This document shows positions 1 through 13,179 of a stretch of DNA of 64,000 nt, piece by piece. Position 1 is the stretch's first letter; each line of letters begins with the position of its first letter. The notes under the pieces were generated by a model. The model ran no database searches. It was not told the origin of the DNA and saw only the letters and a program-made list of their open reading frames with translations. Location: assembly GCA_035222895.1 (NCBI GenBank), contig JAVYIG010007156.1, positions 42,321-106,320 on the forward strand, given 5' to 3'. The position numbers were made by a program, and so were the translations under genes. This stretch comes from Strongylocentrotus droebachiensis. Lineage: Eukaryota; Echinodermata; Echinoidea; Camarodonta; Strongylocentrotidae.

Positions 1-131
1 CGAGTATTTGAGAGAGAAAGATAAAATAGTATTAGAGAGGAAAAGAGAAAGAGAAAGGGGATAAGAGGGAGAGAAGGGAAGAGAAGAGAGAAACGTGGGA
101 CAGGAAAAGGGAGCGGGAGGGGGGGGGGGGG
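1..131. repeat. Purine-rich (GA)n-like tract ending in a G13 run
   Basis: Bases 1-118 are almost pure A/G with GAGA, GGAA and GAAG words. They are followed by 13 consecutive G at 119-131. This is ordinary simple sequence; the homopolymer length is likely to be imprecise in an assembly. Confidence 0.85.
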
Positions 132-735
132 TATAAAGAGAAAACAAAGAGTAGGGTGTATACCCGATTTTTAGTATAACACTTCTATATTCGGGACAGG
201 CTGCATACCCCTTTAAGATGAAGAAGAGTGTCATCAAAACCAAGGAAATGCACCACCTTTACAGACCGATGTTTGTTGAATAACCCTGTATTACCCGTAT
301 CGATCTTTGCCTCCTTACTATCCCACAACAGACACGTGTTGTGTTCTGCAAAACAGTTTCCTATCTTCGTGCATTGAGAAGAACCTTACTATACTTCTCA
401 TTCTGCAAGATTCCCCGTAGCTGTGCATTGTGATCAAAAGAGAGAGCATCGCTGAAAGCCAGTACTTTTAATGCGTGCTTCATTTCTCATCGTTTTAGTG
501 GTAACCTACCACTGCATTTATGAATGTAAATCCTGAAATGCTGATCATATTCTTTATTCATAGTAAGTTTGGGTTGGAACATAGTTGATAAGCTTCCAAC
601 GCATCCCTAGATCATCGTCGTTTCCGGGAAAGAAATCTTAAAATAAATTATCCCACATCGTGCAATGGTTGATAACATTTGATATGTTTAAATCCTCGTA
701 ACTCTGGTTGCCATTATTATAAAGTAAGACCTTAC

Positions 736-1129
736 TTAAAGATGAAGTTGAGTTCTGGTCATGCGATTGCATTGTGAAAGAAACGGTGTGGAACCGACCA
801 GAAAAGGTTGATCATCTAGCATATAAGCATTTGTGTGTATTGCAAGGTTCTGGAATCATCAAAATAATAATAAATTTGGCCAAGTCTTGGTAAAGTTACA
901 AACACTGTACACAGAAAGATGTATATGGGACTACACGAACACGTGGCGTAAAAATCCGGCCCCCCATTTTTACGATGTTACATGCATATTTAGAATATGA
1001 AGGCATTTGAAGAGCCATGCTTTTCAGGGAACATGTCTTATCTGATGTTCTTCCACACTTGCATAATAGGAATGAGTAACGCTCACAAATGATTTTTCAA
1101 CTCTTCCCAGAACTCAACCTTCTCTTTAA
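736..1129 (+). mobile_element. TTAA-bounded MITE, family 1, copy 1
   Basis: This is a 394-bp element bounded by TTAA on both sides. Its terminal inverted repeats are about 23 bp: AGATGAAGTTGAGTTCTGG at the left and CCAGAACTCAACCTTCTCT at the right. It is the same element as 6433-6828 and 41840-42233, sharing the words GAAACGGTGTGGAA, GTTGATCATCTAG, AGGCATTTGAAGAGCC and TTTTCAGGGAACATGT. TTAA ends are typical of piggyBac-type insertion, but the TIR does not start with the usual CCC, so the superfamily is uncertain. It has no transposase frame. Confidence 0.85.
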
Positions 1130-1779
1130 TGATATATCCAGCTTCTCGTTTTATTTTTTTTCTCAAAATTATTCGTCTTGCGCGCAATTACGCTCTGCTT
1201 CAAAAGAAAATGGCTTTTTGAATTCCTGCTTGGCGGAAGAGGAAAGACTTTTCCTAATCTTCAATAATTTCCTAAAATATCCGGAACATTTTTCATTGTT
1301 ATTTTTTTAATAATAAAGTGTTATTATTGTCGGTTTCATTCGAATTTGTAAAAATAATTTAATGTATTATTCACTTATCGACAATCTTTTGTTTTGTTTG
1401 AAGATGGTTTCTGATCATTTTGAAAAGAATAACTTCAATTATGTTTGCCAAACATTTTGTTTAACATTTTTGGATAATAAGCCAATACAAGTAACATATG
1501 CACATTGGATACGACCTCGCATTATCGCATTATTGCACTATGGAGATTTATGTTGTCAACCATTGTAATAAAAAAGGGCCGGTCATGGAATTCGATATGG
1601 TGTGTCATATACACTTTGCGGGCTGATTTCAAGTTTATGGTCAAGTTTATGGTCGATTCTCATCTGAAATAAAAACAACATGTAAGAGTAGACAAAAGTC
1701 GATAATCACTATGATTATCCCACCTTGCCGAAAGTCATACATACACATAACACAACGTTACCCCTTAATCACCGTATGT

Positions 1780-2295
1780 ACACCCTCGCACACCCACAAC
1801 CACTCAATTCATTCACTCCCACACACCCACATCACTCACCCCATGTACACCCTCATACTCGCACTCCCTTACCCCAGTGCACAGCCTCACACCCACACCC
1901 ACACCAACTCATCCCATGCACTTCCACACACCCACACATACACACACATCACTCACCCAATGTACTCACACAAACACCCACATCCACTCACCCCATGTAC
2001 ACCCTCACACACGCACTCCCACTCATTAACCTGTTCACTCCAACACACCCACACAGACTCAACCCATGCACTCCCACACACCCACACCACAAACACCCAC
2101 ACGCACTCACTCACTCCATACGCACCCTCACACACGCACTCCCATACCCCCATGCACACCCTCACACCTCAAACCCATACCCCATGCACACCCTCCAACA
2201 CCCACACCCACTTACCCCATACACACCCACACACAACCACACCCACTCCCTCCATTATAACCCACTCCAACACACACACCTGCCCTTACACACCC
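1780..2295 (+). repeat. CA-rich minisatellite
   Basis: This is a degenerate tandem repeat of CACTCACCCCATGTACACCC-like units followed by CTCACACACGCACTCCCA-like units. A CCCATGYAC word recurs about ten times at intervals of roughly 35-65 bp. The + strand is nearly free of G, so all frames stay open for up to about 210 codons. These open frames (His/Thr/Pro repeats) are a product of composition and are not called as genes. Confidence 0.85.
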
Positions 2296-2864
2296 CACAA
2301 ACATCATGTACAGTGTATACTGCTGATAAAATGCATATATTTTGCGCACCCTTAGAACTGTAGTTCTATTTAAGGACTACACAAATACATCGCGGCTATT
2401 TTTTCTCATGTGCTGTGTATCGTAGATTAAGCAAATAAATGCAGAAAAGGAGAACGCATAAAGTAGCGAACTAATACGTTTTGAGTATCGAGTGTACGAC
2501 CACAGTCAAAACAAGTATAGTGTTTTAACCCCATCTCTACACCACAACCACCCCCCCTCCTCTTTTCATTGAACAATGGCGAAAGGTCATTTTCGAGCAC
2601 GAGGAGGGGGAGATCGAAGAGACAGAAAGGTGGAGCTCAATCAATGAAATATCAATTGAATAAATTGCATAATGCTGAACAGTCTTCGAAATTCGCAGAC
2701 TTATGCTCGCCAGCACACTCTATTTTCAACGGTAAATTGAGCACCAAAACATGCATGAATGCACTCCCCCCGACGAATGTCCAACGATTCGGCGGCTAAA
2801 TAGAGTGGTTGAAATGTTGGATACTCGGGCTATTTACCTTCATCCTCCCCTAGAATTTTTCGAT

Positions 2865-3245
2865 CGGTCTTTATCTCTTTCTCTCTTTCTCTTTCTCTCC
2901 CTCTGTCTCCCTTTCACAGACCCTCACACAGTCTCTTCCTTTTTTACTTTTTTCTTCATTATTGTCTTGTGCCTCCCTGCATTTTCGTTTCTACAGCCTC
3001 CTTCCTTTTAAACACCGGTACGATTCTCTGTCTCTGCCCCTTCTCCCTCTCTGTTTTTTTTTATCTCTCTCTTTCTCCTTCTCTCTCTCTCTCTCTTTCT
3101 CTTTCTCTCTCTCTCTCTCTCTATCTCCACCCTCTCTCTCTCTCTCTCTATCTCCACCCTCTCTCTCTCTCTCTCTCTCTATCTCTCTTCTTTCCTCCAT
3201 CCCTCCCACTCCCTCCTCTCCCTCCTTCTCTTGCCATCTCTCTTT
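2865..3245. repeat. (CT)n microsatellite, long interrupted
   Basis: About 380 bp of CT dinucleotides interrupted by TTT, ATCT and CCACC blocks. Within it, CTATCTCCACCCTCTCT-type units repeat at about 3120-3185. A C11 run follows at about 3291-3301. Confidence 0.9.
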
Positions 3246-4334
3246 CTAAAGTTATCATCCATTTTCACTCCCTTGAACTTACCTACCCATCGCCCCCCCC
3301 CCTTAACCATATTAACAGCTGTTTTAGTATCGACAATTCAATTCTTACATTCGTGGTATATTTGGTAACATCAGGTTCTGAAAGCTTTTATATCGTATTA
3401 ACCTCATTTTATTGCATTGTGTTTAAGTGTAAATCCGAAGCATTTTATTCCAGTACGCTGGACAGGGATCTTTCTTGTCTTTGCCTTCACCGGAACTGCT
3501 ACACTCTCTCCCCTTGATTGCAATAAAATGTCGTTTTCATTCAGATGTTGAGCTCAAGCGAAACGAGAAAAGCTAAACCGATGACGCAGCTACGGGAGTG
3601 CGGGCAAAATTATAAGTGCAAGAGCCCTCTGAATTGAAACAAATAAAAGATAAGTGAAACATTACTCAAATGAAAATAGAGGCACGGAGACATACTGATA
3701 TATTCCTAAGAGACTTTTTTCATCCCAGTGATACAATATTTAAAACTATTAAGGTATAAATATGTGCCATTGTTAAACATGGACGAAAACATCTGAGTGA
3801 ACAAAGCAAATGGTGCAAATCAAATGGAAAAATATAAAATTCTTTTTTATTGTCAATTTCAATAGAGTCCATAAGTAAACAATTCACATTTGACCTTTTG
3901 CTTACAGATCAAAAGACCCAGTGTCCATTTGTCCTTTCAAACATTGACCATAATTATTTTGTTTGTTTTCGTTGATTTTTGTTTATTTTGGTGGAGAACG
4001 CATTTAGCATGTTTGAAACAAAAAAGGGTTCAGTCCGCTCACCTGCCATCAAATAAGTTACAGTGGGGTCACCTTTATACCTGCAGATTCCATCAATTAC
4101 CTAAAGTTTCTTACATAAACTAAATAAATATTCCTGACACTCACAGACAAGAAGGTGGTCAAACTTACACAATCAAACGTTGTTTTCTTCATAAGAGGGT
4201 TCACAAGATGAGTGGAAATGGGAACCGTTTTTGAGATATATAATCTTACATCAGATGAACAGGTTTATCTGGCTTGACAATATTCCTATAGCAGCATCAG
4301 TCGAGATGCAGGGCTCATAGTGCATGCGACCATT

Positions 4335-4430
4335 CTCAGTTTAAAGAATAAGGAAAGAGAAAGGCAAGGGGTGATAGTGAGAGGGGTTGATGTTACGGAG
4401 TGTGTACGAGAGACGGACTGAGAGATAGAT

Positions 4431-4462
<32 letters not shown>

Positions 4463-4504
4463 ACAGACTGAGAGAGAGAGAGAGAGAGGGAGACAGACAG
4501 ACAG

Positions 4505-4545
<41 letters not shown>

Positions 4546-5000
4546 CGGAAGGGGGCATAGTGAATTGAGAGAGGAGTAAAGGAAAGGGTTCGATGTAAAG
4601 TGAAATAAGAGGAAGTGAAAGTAAAAGGCAGCCAAGCAAGGCAGGAGACAGGAAATGGATGGGAAATGGCAAAAAGAAGAAGGAGACAACTATAGATTGG
4701 AGAGATGCAGATGAAGAAAGAGCTTGGGAGTAGGAAAGAGGAATACTCTCTTCTAAATTATATGGCACTCATGACGATCGAGGGATAAGTGAGAAAGGAG
4801 AGGGAGAGGGAAGAAAAGAACGAGAGAGAGATACATAAAGGTTGTTCGTGTGTATGTGTGTTAGAGGGTGAGAAAGAGAGAGAAGGGGGAAGAGAGATAG
4901 AGAGAGAAAGAGAGCAAAAGAGGTATGTAGCTGTGTGTGTGTCTTTGAAGGAAGGAGAGATAGAAGGATATGACGAAGGAGAAGAGAAGATATGAGAGAG
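4335..5000. repeat. (GA)n microsatellite and purine-rich block
   Basis: A purine-rich block of GAGAGA tracts with interspersed GACAGACAGACTGAGA units at 4425-4548 and further GA-rich sequence to 5000. Open frames of up to 160 codons on the minus strand are Leu/Ser repeats and reflect composition only. Confidence 0.9.
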
Positions 5001-5239
5001 GGGTATAAAGGGGGATCAAGTGCGCGTGTGGACCGGATGCTCGTTCCCTCCTACTCAATTCCAACCTGTGTATTTGTCTACTGTAGCTAAATTCAATTTC
5101 CCGGTAATATTTCGGTATCCCTTGGCGTACATGTCGATGGTTATTGATTTCGCCCGAACCGTTGACAATGGTGCCGAAGATGGTGAGATAGTTTGCGCCA
5201 GAAAGCTGGAGAGAGATACATACATGTAGCAGTGACATG

Positions 5240-5510
5240 TAGATATAAGGAGAGGTGGAGAGAGAGAGAGTGGGAGAGGGAGAGAGAGAGGTGAAGAGAT
5301 GAACTTGAAAATTGAAAAAATAGGCATCGAAAAGGTATAGGGGGAAAGCAGCTACACTGAAAAGAATTACAATTAATACGGGGATGGAATATGACTTATG
5401 ACTTGCAATAATAATAGTCATGCAGGCAAGGTGGTAAGAAGAGAGAGAAAGAAAGAGAGAGAGAGAGAGAGTGTGTGAGAGAGAGAGAGAGAGGGGGGGG
5501 GGAGAGTAAA
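5240..5510. repeat. (GA)n microsatellite
   Basis: Two GA tracts lie at about 5255-5295 and 5438-5505. The second ends in a G10 run. No other feature was seen here. Confidence 0.85.
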
Positions 5511-6432
5511 AATATAAATGACAAAAAGGGTAGAATGAAAATAGGAAAAGATAGAAACAGAGAAAGAGGGTAAAAGAGAGTAACATGACAGAGGCCCTGA
5601 AAAGCAACAAAATACTTATGGTAGGCCAAAATTTTTCCTTGTTCCTTTACTGACCAAGGTAACTTGTCTAGATGTAAACTTTAATCGATGCACTTATTTG
5701 CCTGGTATGCGACCAGACACCTGATTGCGAAGTTCATCATGGAGCGCCGCCTATAATGCACCATGTCTATTTATATGCCAAACACACTGTCAAATGCGTG
5801 CAACGGTGAGCACCCTATCCAGTCACGTATACTGCACATGTAGCGCCGCGGAGCGTCGTAGTGTGCGTTCGTTTTACTTTCACAATCATCAACTACTCGC
5901 AATCTCCCTCTCAATCATGCATCGCACGTTCGCTACGTTGTTATTAAGACTACCTGTTATTTACAATGTGCTCTCTCCTTGAAGGAAGTTTAGGGGAAGG
6001 AATTATCCAGCCATATGGATTTAAAAGCATTACCAACAGTCAAATCGCGCGCAGGATCTATTGTTTCTCATGTCATGAGAGGATTGGGTAAGTTTCAGGC
6101 TCGTGCAAGTTGTTTATATTATGATGTCGCTCCAGAATTGTTGTTGTGTGGCGCAGCATTTCAAATTTTGCGTCGTTTTGGGCTGCTCGTTAAGTTTCCC
6201 GCGCAAAAAAAGAACGCGTTTGAAACTGTCATCTGCAGATCAGTCTTAACAGGTTTATTTGTAATCTTACATTTTGCGGCTAGTCAATTATTTTTTTTAA
6301 TTATCTGACTTGAAATTGTTTTTTTTCGCTGGTCAATATACATTATAGCATTTTTTCCCTTTTCTACGATTTTAACCAATATCAAATTTAGGTAAATACG
6401 ACTTTTATTAACGAATTGAATAATGGTACACT

Positions 6433-6828
6433 TTAAAGATAAAGTTGAGTTCTGGTCATGTGATTGTATTGTGAAAGAAACGGTGTGGAATCTATCAGAA
6501 AAGGTTGATCATCTAGTATATAAGTATTTGTGTGTATTGCAAGGTTCTGTAATCATCAAAATGATGAGACATATTTTGGCCAAAGCTTGGCAAAGTTACA
6601 AGCACTGTACACAGAATGATGTATATGGGACTACACGAGCACATGGCGAAAAAACCTACCCCCCGATCTTTACGTATTTTATGTCATATTTAGAATATGA
6701 AGGCATTTGAAGAGCCATGCTTTTCAGGGAACATGTTTAATCTGATGTTCTTCCACCCTTGCATAATAACAATGATAACGCTTACAAATTATTTTTTACC
6801 TCTTCCCAGAACTCAACCTTCTCTTTAA
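6433..6828 (+). mobile_element. TTAA-bounded MITE, family 1, copy 2
   Basis: A 396-bp copy of the element at 736-1129, in the same orientation. TTAA lies at 6433-6436 and 6825-6828, with TIR AGATAAAGTTGAGTTCTGG at the left and CCAGAACTCAACCTTCTCT at the right. A 95-codon open frame inside it has no recognisable domain and is interrupted by stops in the other copies, so it is not called as a gene. Confidence 0.87.
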
Positions 6829-7582
6829 AAGAAAATAATGGGAAAAAACTCTTGTTGTAACAATAAGCATGAATATTCAAAGTAAAACCTTAATGTTTTC
6901 ATTGTATATATAAAATAATTTTATAGTAAAATGATTTCGTGTCTTTTAATCCTGTTTCGTGGGAAAATACAAGGGAAACAAAAATCGATGCATATATCAA
7001 AGGAAATCACATTCCCGTACTATTATGATTATGCTTTATCCTGTCAGTGAGTATACCAGTGTTAACAGACTATAAGCTGTTTGGAATAGAAAACTAATAT
7101 TGAATTGAAAGAGAAAATTCATTTCAGTGGACTTGGAAATTTTAACCACTATGCATGTACATGTATATGCTCAAATGATGTAATAACATCCATTGCTTAC
7201 CAAGCGTCTCTTCGTATTGCTACATTTACCGTAAATGCCATGCGGAAAGATAGACGATAAAATCATCTTTCGAAGGTAATAACATGCTGTCATTACAAAT
7301 TCCTCCCAAACCACATTGCTATTAACCGTAAGACCGCCTCTACTCCTCCAGCGGGTCGGGGAAATTTTCTGCACGGCTGGTTCCCCGTCCCCCAGGGCCC
7401 GATTGAGACGCAAATATTATTCTAAGGGAGGAAAAAAAAGGTCTTGTCAAATTTGTAGCAACACATAATAGAGTTTATCTATAATAATTCAATTCAATAA
7501 TTCGTTCTGCTCTGCATAGTTTTCGCATTGTTATGATTATTGTGGAAAAGATATATAATATGTATGCGTGTGTGTATATGTG

Positions 7583-7764
7583 CGTGTATGGAGAGAGAGT
7601 GGAGAACAGAGAGGGAGAGGGAGCGAGATAGAAAGAGAGGCATACAGACAGACAGAGGGGAGAGGAGGAGCAGATGGACAGAGGGAGAGAGAGAGAGAGA
7701 GGAGAATGATAAACAGAGAGGGAGAACGGGGAGAGAGAGGGGAGAAATATGAAACAGGGGGAGG

Positions 7765-7798
<34 letters not shown>

Positions 7799-7838
7799 AA
7801 GAGTGGAGAGAGAGAGAGAGAGAGAGAGAAGGTAAGGG
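7583..7838. repeat. (GA)n microsatellite
   Basis: About 250 bp of GA-rich sequence with CAGACAGACAGAGG and GAGACAGAGACAGAG interruptions. Open frames on both strands are Arg/Glu or Leu/Ser runs of no coding significance. Confidence 0.9.
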
Positions 7839-8553
7839 AAGGCTCTGAGGTAGGCCGCATGGAGGGAGGGATAGAGAAGTTCTGGTCAAAATTATCAGAG
7901 CATTCAGATACAGCGTGAATTTTACTATCATATAAAGCGGCAGAGAAAAATCTCTCAATGTGTCTGGATCCCTCTTACCTGTTTAATTTTATACATTTTA
8001 CATTGTATTTTTACAATACAATTTTGTTTACCCATAATTCCATTGTATGTTCTTTAATCATAAATAGTTGTTAGAAAGGCAATGACATCTGATGATGCAT
8101 TATGCGACAACATTGATATTAATTCACAATATTGGGCTTAATTTCAAAGTATACTGGCATTGAATAATGTCAGGAGCTTGAGTAATTTAAATTCCCCGAC
8201 ACACGATTGGATTTTCATACATGTTTATGACAATAATGACCTTGTTTTTGGCGGTCGGGGTACTATCGTCTAATGAAAAATTGGTGATGAAGGGAGAAAC
8301 CCCAGTGAAGCATAACCGCTGGGAAAAACACCATATTTTCATTCTGAGAGAAATTGATGATGTCTCCCGCTGGTAGGGATCGGCTCCCAGCTTTGGGGAA
8401 ATCAATCGAAGATGATTAAGAATGGAAACAAAGAAGATACTATTCCTAAGTTGTTGATATCCTTAGGTAGAGACACAAATGAAAACACAGTCATAATGAT
8501 AACAAATAATATAGAGATTGATTTAATATTCATGGAGGTTGATGACTGTATCT

Positions 8554-8567
8554 ATTACCATGGAAAC
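8554..8567. promoter_or_regulatory. Imperfect X-box (RFX-type) match
   Basis: ATTACCATGGAAAC differs at one position from the palindromic RFX X-box pattern GTTNCCATGGNAAC. It is a motif match only; function is inferred and chance occurrence is possible. Confidence 0.2.
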
Positions 8568-9056
8568 GAAAAAGGATGCTGAGTTATAGAGATTATGAGA
8601 GCGGTGTCTTTAAGTCTTCAAGTTGTGCCGACAAGAAGACGATTTGTTGTTACTCGGCAAGTAGGCTTATTCAAGACGATAAGGTGAGATGACGACTAGA
8701 TTGAACTCGACAAGTCGACTTGTGTTTTTGACATGAAAACGAGGAAAGGAGTTGATGTATACTCTCAATTATGAATTGTCATCTCCAACGCAAGCATTTA
8801 GGCCTTTAGACATTGTATTTTCCTGTCATCCATGTTCCGCATTAAAGGAATGACTCTCGTGATAGAATTGAACTCTGAAATGTAACCCACTTCATCACGG
8901 ACTGGGGTTTTCCCTCCTCCTATGAATTCATGATGTGTACTCACAGAGAGAATGATGATCAATACCCAACTGGTATTTTATTTCAATCGTTCTACAGATT
9001 AGATTGTCGGCCGCAGACTCGGAAGTATTCGACACCCAAGCTACCTGGATTAATGT

Positions 9057-9245
9057 ATGTGGCCCCCTTTTTTGTTGGGGGGGGGGGGGTGGTCAGAGCT
9101 CTTTACCCCCCTCCCCCGCCCATCTAAAACTGACCATGAAGCAAGTAGAGTCTCTACATCCCGCTCATACACACACCCTCTCTCCATCTCTCTCTCTATC
9201 TCTTTTTTCCTGGTTCATGTTTCTTTTACTCTTTCTTTCTGTTCG
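9057..9245. repeat. G-run, C-rich patch and (CT)n tract
   Basis: A run of about 14 G near 9078-9090 is followed by a pyrimidine-rich patch. A CT microsatellite then runs from about 9170 to 9240. Confidence 0.8.
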
Positions 9246-10962
9246 TAATTTGATTTATTAATAAACATAGATTGGTGCGCAATATATGTCCCGGCTCTAA
9301 GCGATGGAAGTGAATGAAATGCCTCTAGAGTAGACTGATAAAGACCTCAGACGGCATTAGTGAGCCTGGAAACATTCATCTTAGTAAGGCGGGAACAAGG
9401 CTTGATGAGAGTGGAGGTGCCAGGAGACAATCTTGGAAAAGAGGATCATGAAGAATGCATACGGTTCATCATAATCGTTCCATGTCCTATGCATAATTCA
9501 TTGGGACATGCAGAATGCCACGTCCTCCTCGCTAACCCAACTCACTAAATGGTACGTTCCCACTGCCATTCTTCTACGACACCCTGAAACTGTGTGGTGT
9601 GGTACTGTGACGATTAGCCTAAAGTATGGATTACGGATACCTGTGATACACTGGGTGAGTACTCACTCGCTCGTATATCCCTGGTTGGGCCCACTGAAAT
9701 GTCATTGCAAGTGTAATTGCTCGATGAAGTGGAAACGTCATCTATAAACCTGCCCGTAGTCCAGGATCAAGTAGAAATACGTTGACAGTTGCAATAACAT
9801 AATCCCCACCGTACTCCATTGCCATGCATAGATGGTACGTCTAGACTTTTCGACTGAGGGCGGGGGAAGGGTGGAGTAGTAGGGAGGAGGAGTGGGGAGG
9901 GAAGGGGAAGAACGGAAAGAGTCGGGGTTGAGTTGGGGGAATACGTCACCCGAGTGCAACAAATGTGAATACAATTTTAATACTAGCTTTGGAGGTGTTG
10001 ATATTGTGATAAATGTACCGATGAATGTCGCATAACGTAATAGTTTTAAATCAATGGACAGATAGCACAGAGCTCATTCGACTCTGAATAGTTTTCACCA
10101 AAATGCAGAGAGGGAAGGGGTACGGGAGTAAGCCTCAGTAAGGGGGCACCCGTCACCAAAGTGCATCAAAGGTGTATACGAAGCTCTACGAGTATATTGG
10201 ATCAGTAGATGTTGATTAACGTAAATGCCTGTCATGCAATTGGCATAAAGCCTAAGCTCTCATCTGATTTTGTCTTGCAAATTCACAATTTGTTTTCAGA
10301 GTAAGACTAGCCCCTCCCCCCCCCCCCCTCCCCAATTCTTCCAGTGCTCCATCATGGTCGTCATCACGCCACTCCTTGCGACCGGACGATAGTTCTGCAC
10401 AGATTCTTTGCTCACACTAAGATTTCGGCCTACGATCATAAACACAGTCAATATTGGCAGTCTTGATACAATCTACGTTAGATGTGAAGTGATTTTATCC
10501 GTCTCAACCGTATTAGGACTACAACCCCGGTCTATCAACCCTGGATATCTTCTTTCCTTTGAACAGTGGCCCCCTCAACAATGCCATGATGGGTCACCTA
10601 CTATCTTTTCTTTCTCTTTTCCTTTTTTAGATTTGATTTAGATGATTTGGAAGACGAAGAATAACAAAAATTCCAGTAGTAATTTATAGATTTAACCCTT
10701 GCATCGTGTTAATTTAATTTACACTGTAATATATATTAATACACAGCGGTGTGTAACTACTATACAACGTTTATACGATGTGATTGAATAGGAAGTACAC
10801 TTGAGGCTCTTGCACTGTTTCGGGAATCAGAAGTTCACTGAAGATCTCTGCCCCCCCCCCCCCACCCAACACCCACAAAAAGTCCCGATTGTAAGGAAAT
10901 TCGTAACATAGTCGCTGGCCCGGATATAAGTTATCAATACCTGGTTTTTATCTACAAGAATT

Positions 10963-11265
10963 TGTATCCGGACACCTACCCCCTGGACATCCACCCCCGG
11001 ATACCCCCCCCCCCCAGTCAACTATCCCCTAGGACAACTACCCCCAGGGCAACCACCCTCTAGGACTACTACCCCTAGACAACTACCCCTATAGGATAGT
11101 TGTCCGGATGTAGTTGTCCTAGAGGATGGTTATCGTAGGGGGTAGTTGTCCTAGGGGTTAGTTTTTCTAGTGGTAGTTTAATTGGGGAAGTTGTCCGGGG
11201 GTAGTTGTCCCAGGGGGTAGACGTCCTAGAGGATGGTTGCCCTAGGGGGTAGTTATCCTATAACC
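10963..11265. mobile_element. Foldback element of short tandem units (TU-like), copy A, intact
   Basis: The left half is C-rich and consists of about 16-bp units of the form GGACAACTACCCCCTA. The right half is the inverted version, GGTAGTTGTCCTAG units, so the whole element can fold back. It is flanked by a 9-bp direct repeat, ACAAGAATT, at 10954-10962 and 11266-11274, which is good evidence for insertion. Family knowledge: sea-urchin TU elements are foldback transposons whose inverted repeats contain short tandem units and which make about 8-bp target duplications. Membership here is inferred. It encodes no protein. Confidence 0.75.
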
Positions 11266-12172
11266 ACAAGAATTCTATTATTTGAGGAGCTTAATAAGGA
11301 TCATCATCAACATTTCTTATTCACAAAGGAAAATCATTGCCCTTAAAATCGCCCCCGTTCTCTTAAATTGGCATGACTACGCCAGTGTGACGGGGGTCTG
11401 GCACGAGTCTGGAAGGGTTGCTAATCCAAAAATACATCATAGACCCCATTTTCTCTGTCATTGGAAATTCAATGTTTCACTGCAGGGACCTGCTCATGGT
11501 AATTAGGTAAAGCAAACCTGATACAAATCCCTTCCGCAAAATGATTTGAAAGTAATATTGTAACAAAATCACAATATATTTGCCAACCTTACCCGCTGGA
11601 TTTCGTTGTAATCCTTGATGGATTCCAATGCTTCTTGACAGGGGAAGCAGTGTTCGACAGATCGTTTGGATGCCGACCAAAGCTGTATTTGTTTTTTAAG
11701 AAAAAAAACGTTTGTTGACATTATTCTATTTTCTCTCTCTTTTAAAAATAGTGGTGAGGTTACCTTTCCATTTCAATTAATAAATAACATCATTTCGAAA
11801 TCATTATGACCTGTTATTGGGTAAACACCCACATGATGTTAATTTCCCCATGATTGAATACTTCTATGCGTCCTTAAAGACACGAAAGCGTTAGCTCATA
11901 AATACAGGTAATACCCTGTACGTCCAAACAGTCCATTGGAACTTTCTTTTAAATTCCTTCACGTGAGCCTTTTACAATCGATATTGTTTTGAATTCAGAT
12001 AATACTCCTATATTACTTTGTAGATAAATACCCCTTTATATATATGTATGCCAATCATACAGCAGAGTGTAAACTCTGAATCATTGCTAAAAGAAAATCC
12101 GTTATCACTTCGGATATTCTAAAATGTAAAATGAAGTGAATTAAATTATGCGGAATTCGTCAAAAGCACTAT

Positions 12173-12487
12173 AATTGTGTGTGAGACAACTTTGGTGCTT
12201 CAAAGAACTATCTAAACTCTTAATATGTAAACATAGATTATTGTGTGTGAGATAATTTTGGTGCTTCATAGAGCCATCTAAACTCTTAATATATGAACAT
12301 TGATTATTGTGTTTTGGTGCTTCATAGAACCATCTTAACTCTTAATATATAAACATTGATTATTGTGTGTGAGACAATTTTGGTGCTTCATAGAGCCATC
12401 TTAACATATAAACATCGATTATAGAGCCATCTAAACTCTTAATATATAAACATCGATTATAGAGCCATCTAAACTCTTAATATATAC
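12173..12487 (+). repeat. Tandem repeat, about 74-bp units then about 37-bp units
   Basis: Four diverged units of about 60-74 bp carry the words GATTATTGTGTGTGAGA, TTTTGGTGCTTCATAGA and CCATCTAAACTCTTAATAT. They are followed by shorter units of about 37 bp, ATCGATTATAGAGCCATCT plus AAACTCTTAATATATA. The shorter unit looks like an internal deletion of the long one that was then amplified. Confidence 0.85.
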
Positions 12488-13137
12488 CGTGCATTCACGC
12501 GGGGTTATTGACCGTTGGGGCAATCCGTCAAGACTGCATAAGTTCCTCTCAGATCATCGGGTGATTGCGTCTGTTCTAGTGCTAGTACTCCAGGGAACTA
12601 ATTATGAATCTCCACTCATCCTGTCAGCTACTTCAGAGGCAGATCCAGGATTTGTGTACAACACGTAAAAAAGGGGGGAAACAATCTTAGACCTGTGTAC
12701 CTTTATAGTGGTACTTGGGTTTCGGGCGGGGGTGCCACACCATTCCGGAATCCATCAGTAATTATCTCCTTGTGTTCTCATTATTCAGTGAGGTCTTTTT
12801 CCGAAGTTTTTTTCGCCATCTGGACCGGGTAGGGGGGGGGGGGGTGTTGTGACGTACATGTATAACTTTGCATACCACTTGCTCAGTCATAACGTTACAC
12901 ACATCAAGTAGCTGCAGGGGTAATTGTACCATTTTTGATTAAGTGTTTCGAAAGGAGCACTTGTGGTAGGGAGATATTCCGTCAATTTCTCGCCAAAAGC
13001 CATTACTTCCTGTGATAAATGTTATGGGCTGTAAACTGAATGAAAAGAGTTTGTCCTGAGATTTATTGTTTATGTAACGGAGTATTCTATCGAGCGTACA
13101 TAATTTCTTTTCCTTGTGTTGATTATTTTGCTCTCTG

Positions 13138-13148
13138 ACCCTTTTCTT

Positions 13149-13179
<31 letters not shown>

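Noticed and set aside
1711..2363. Two overlapping frames of over 210 codons rich in His/Thr/Pro
   Set aside because: The CA-rich minisatellite lacks G on this strand, so stops are rare in every frame.
4286..5610. Minus-strand frames of 160 and 249 codons rich in Leu/Ser
   Set aside because: They come from (GA)n microsatellites read on the CT strand and contain no recognisable protein domain.
6423..6710. 95-codon frame with plausible-looking composition
   Set aside because: It lies inside the family 1 MITE, and the same region in the copies at 736 and 41840 is broken by stops.
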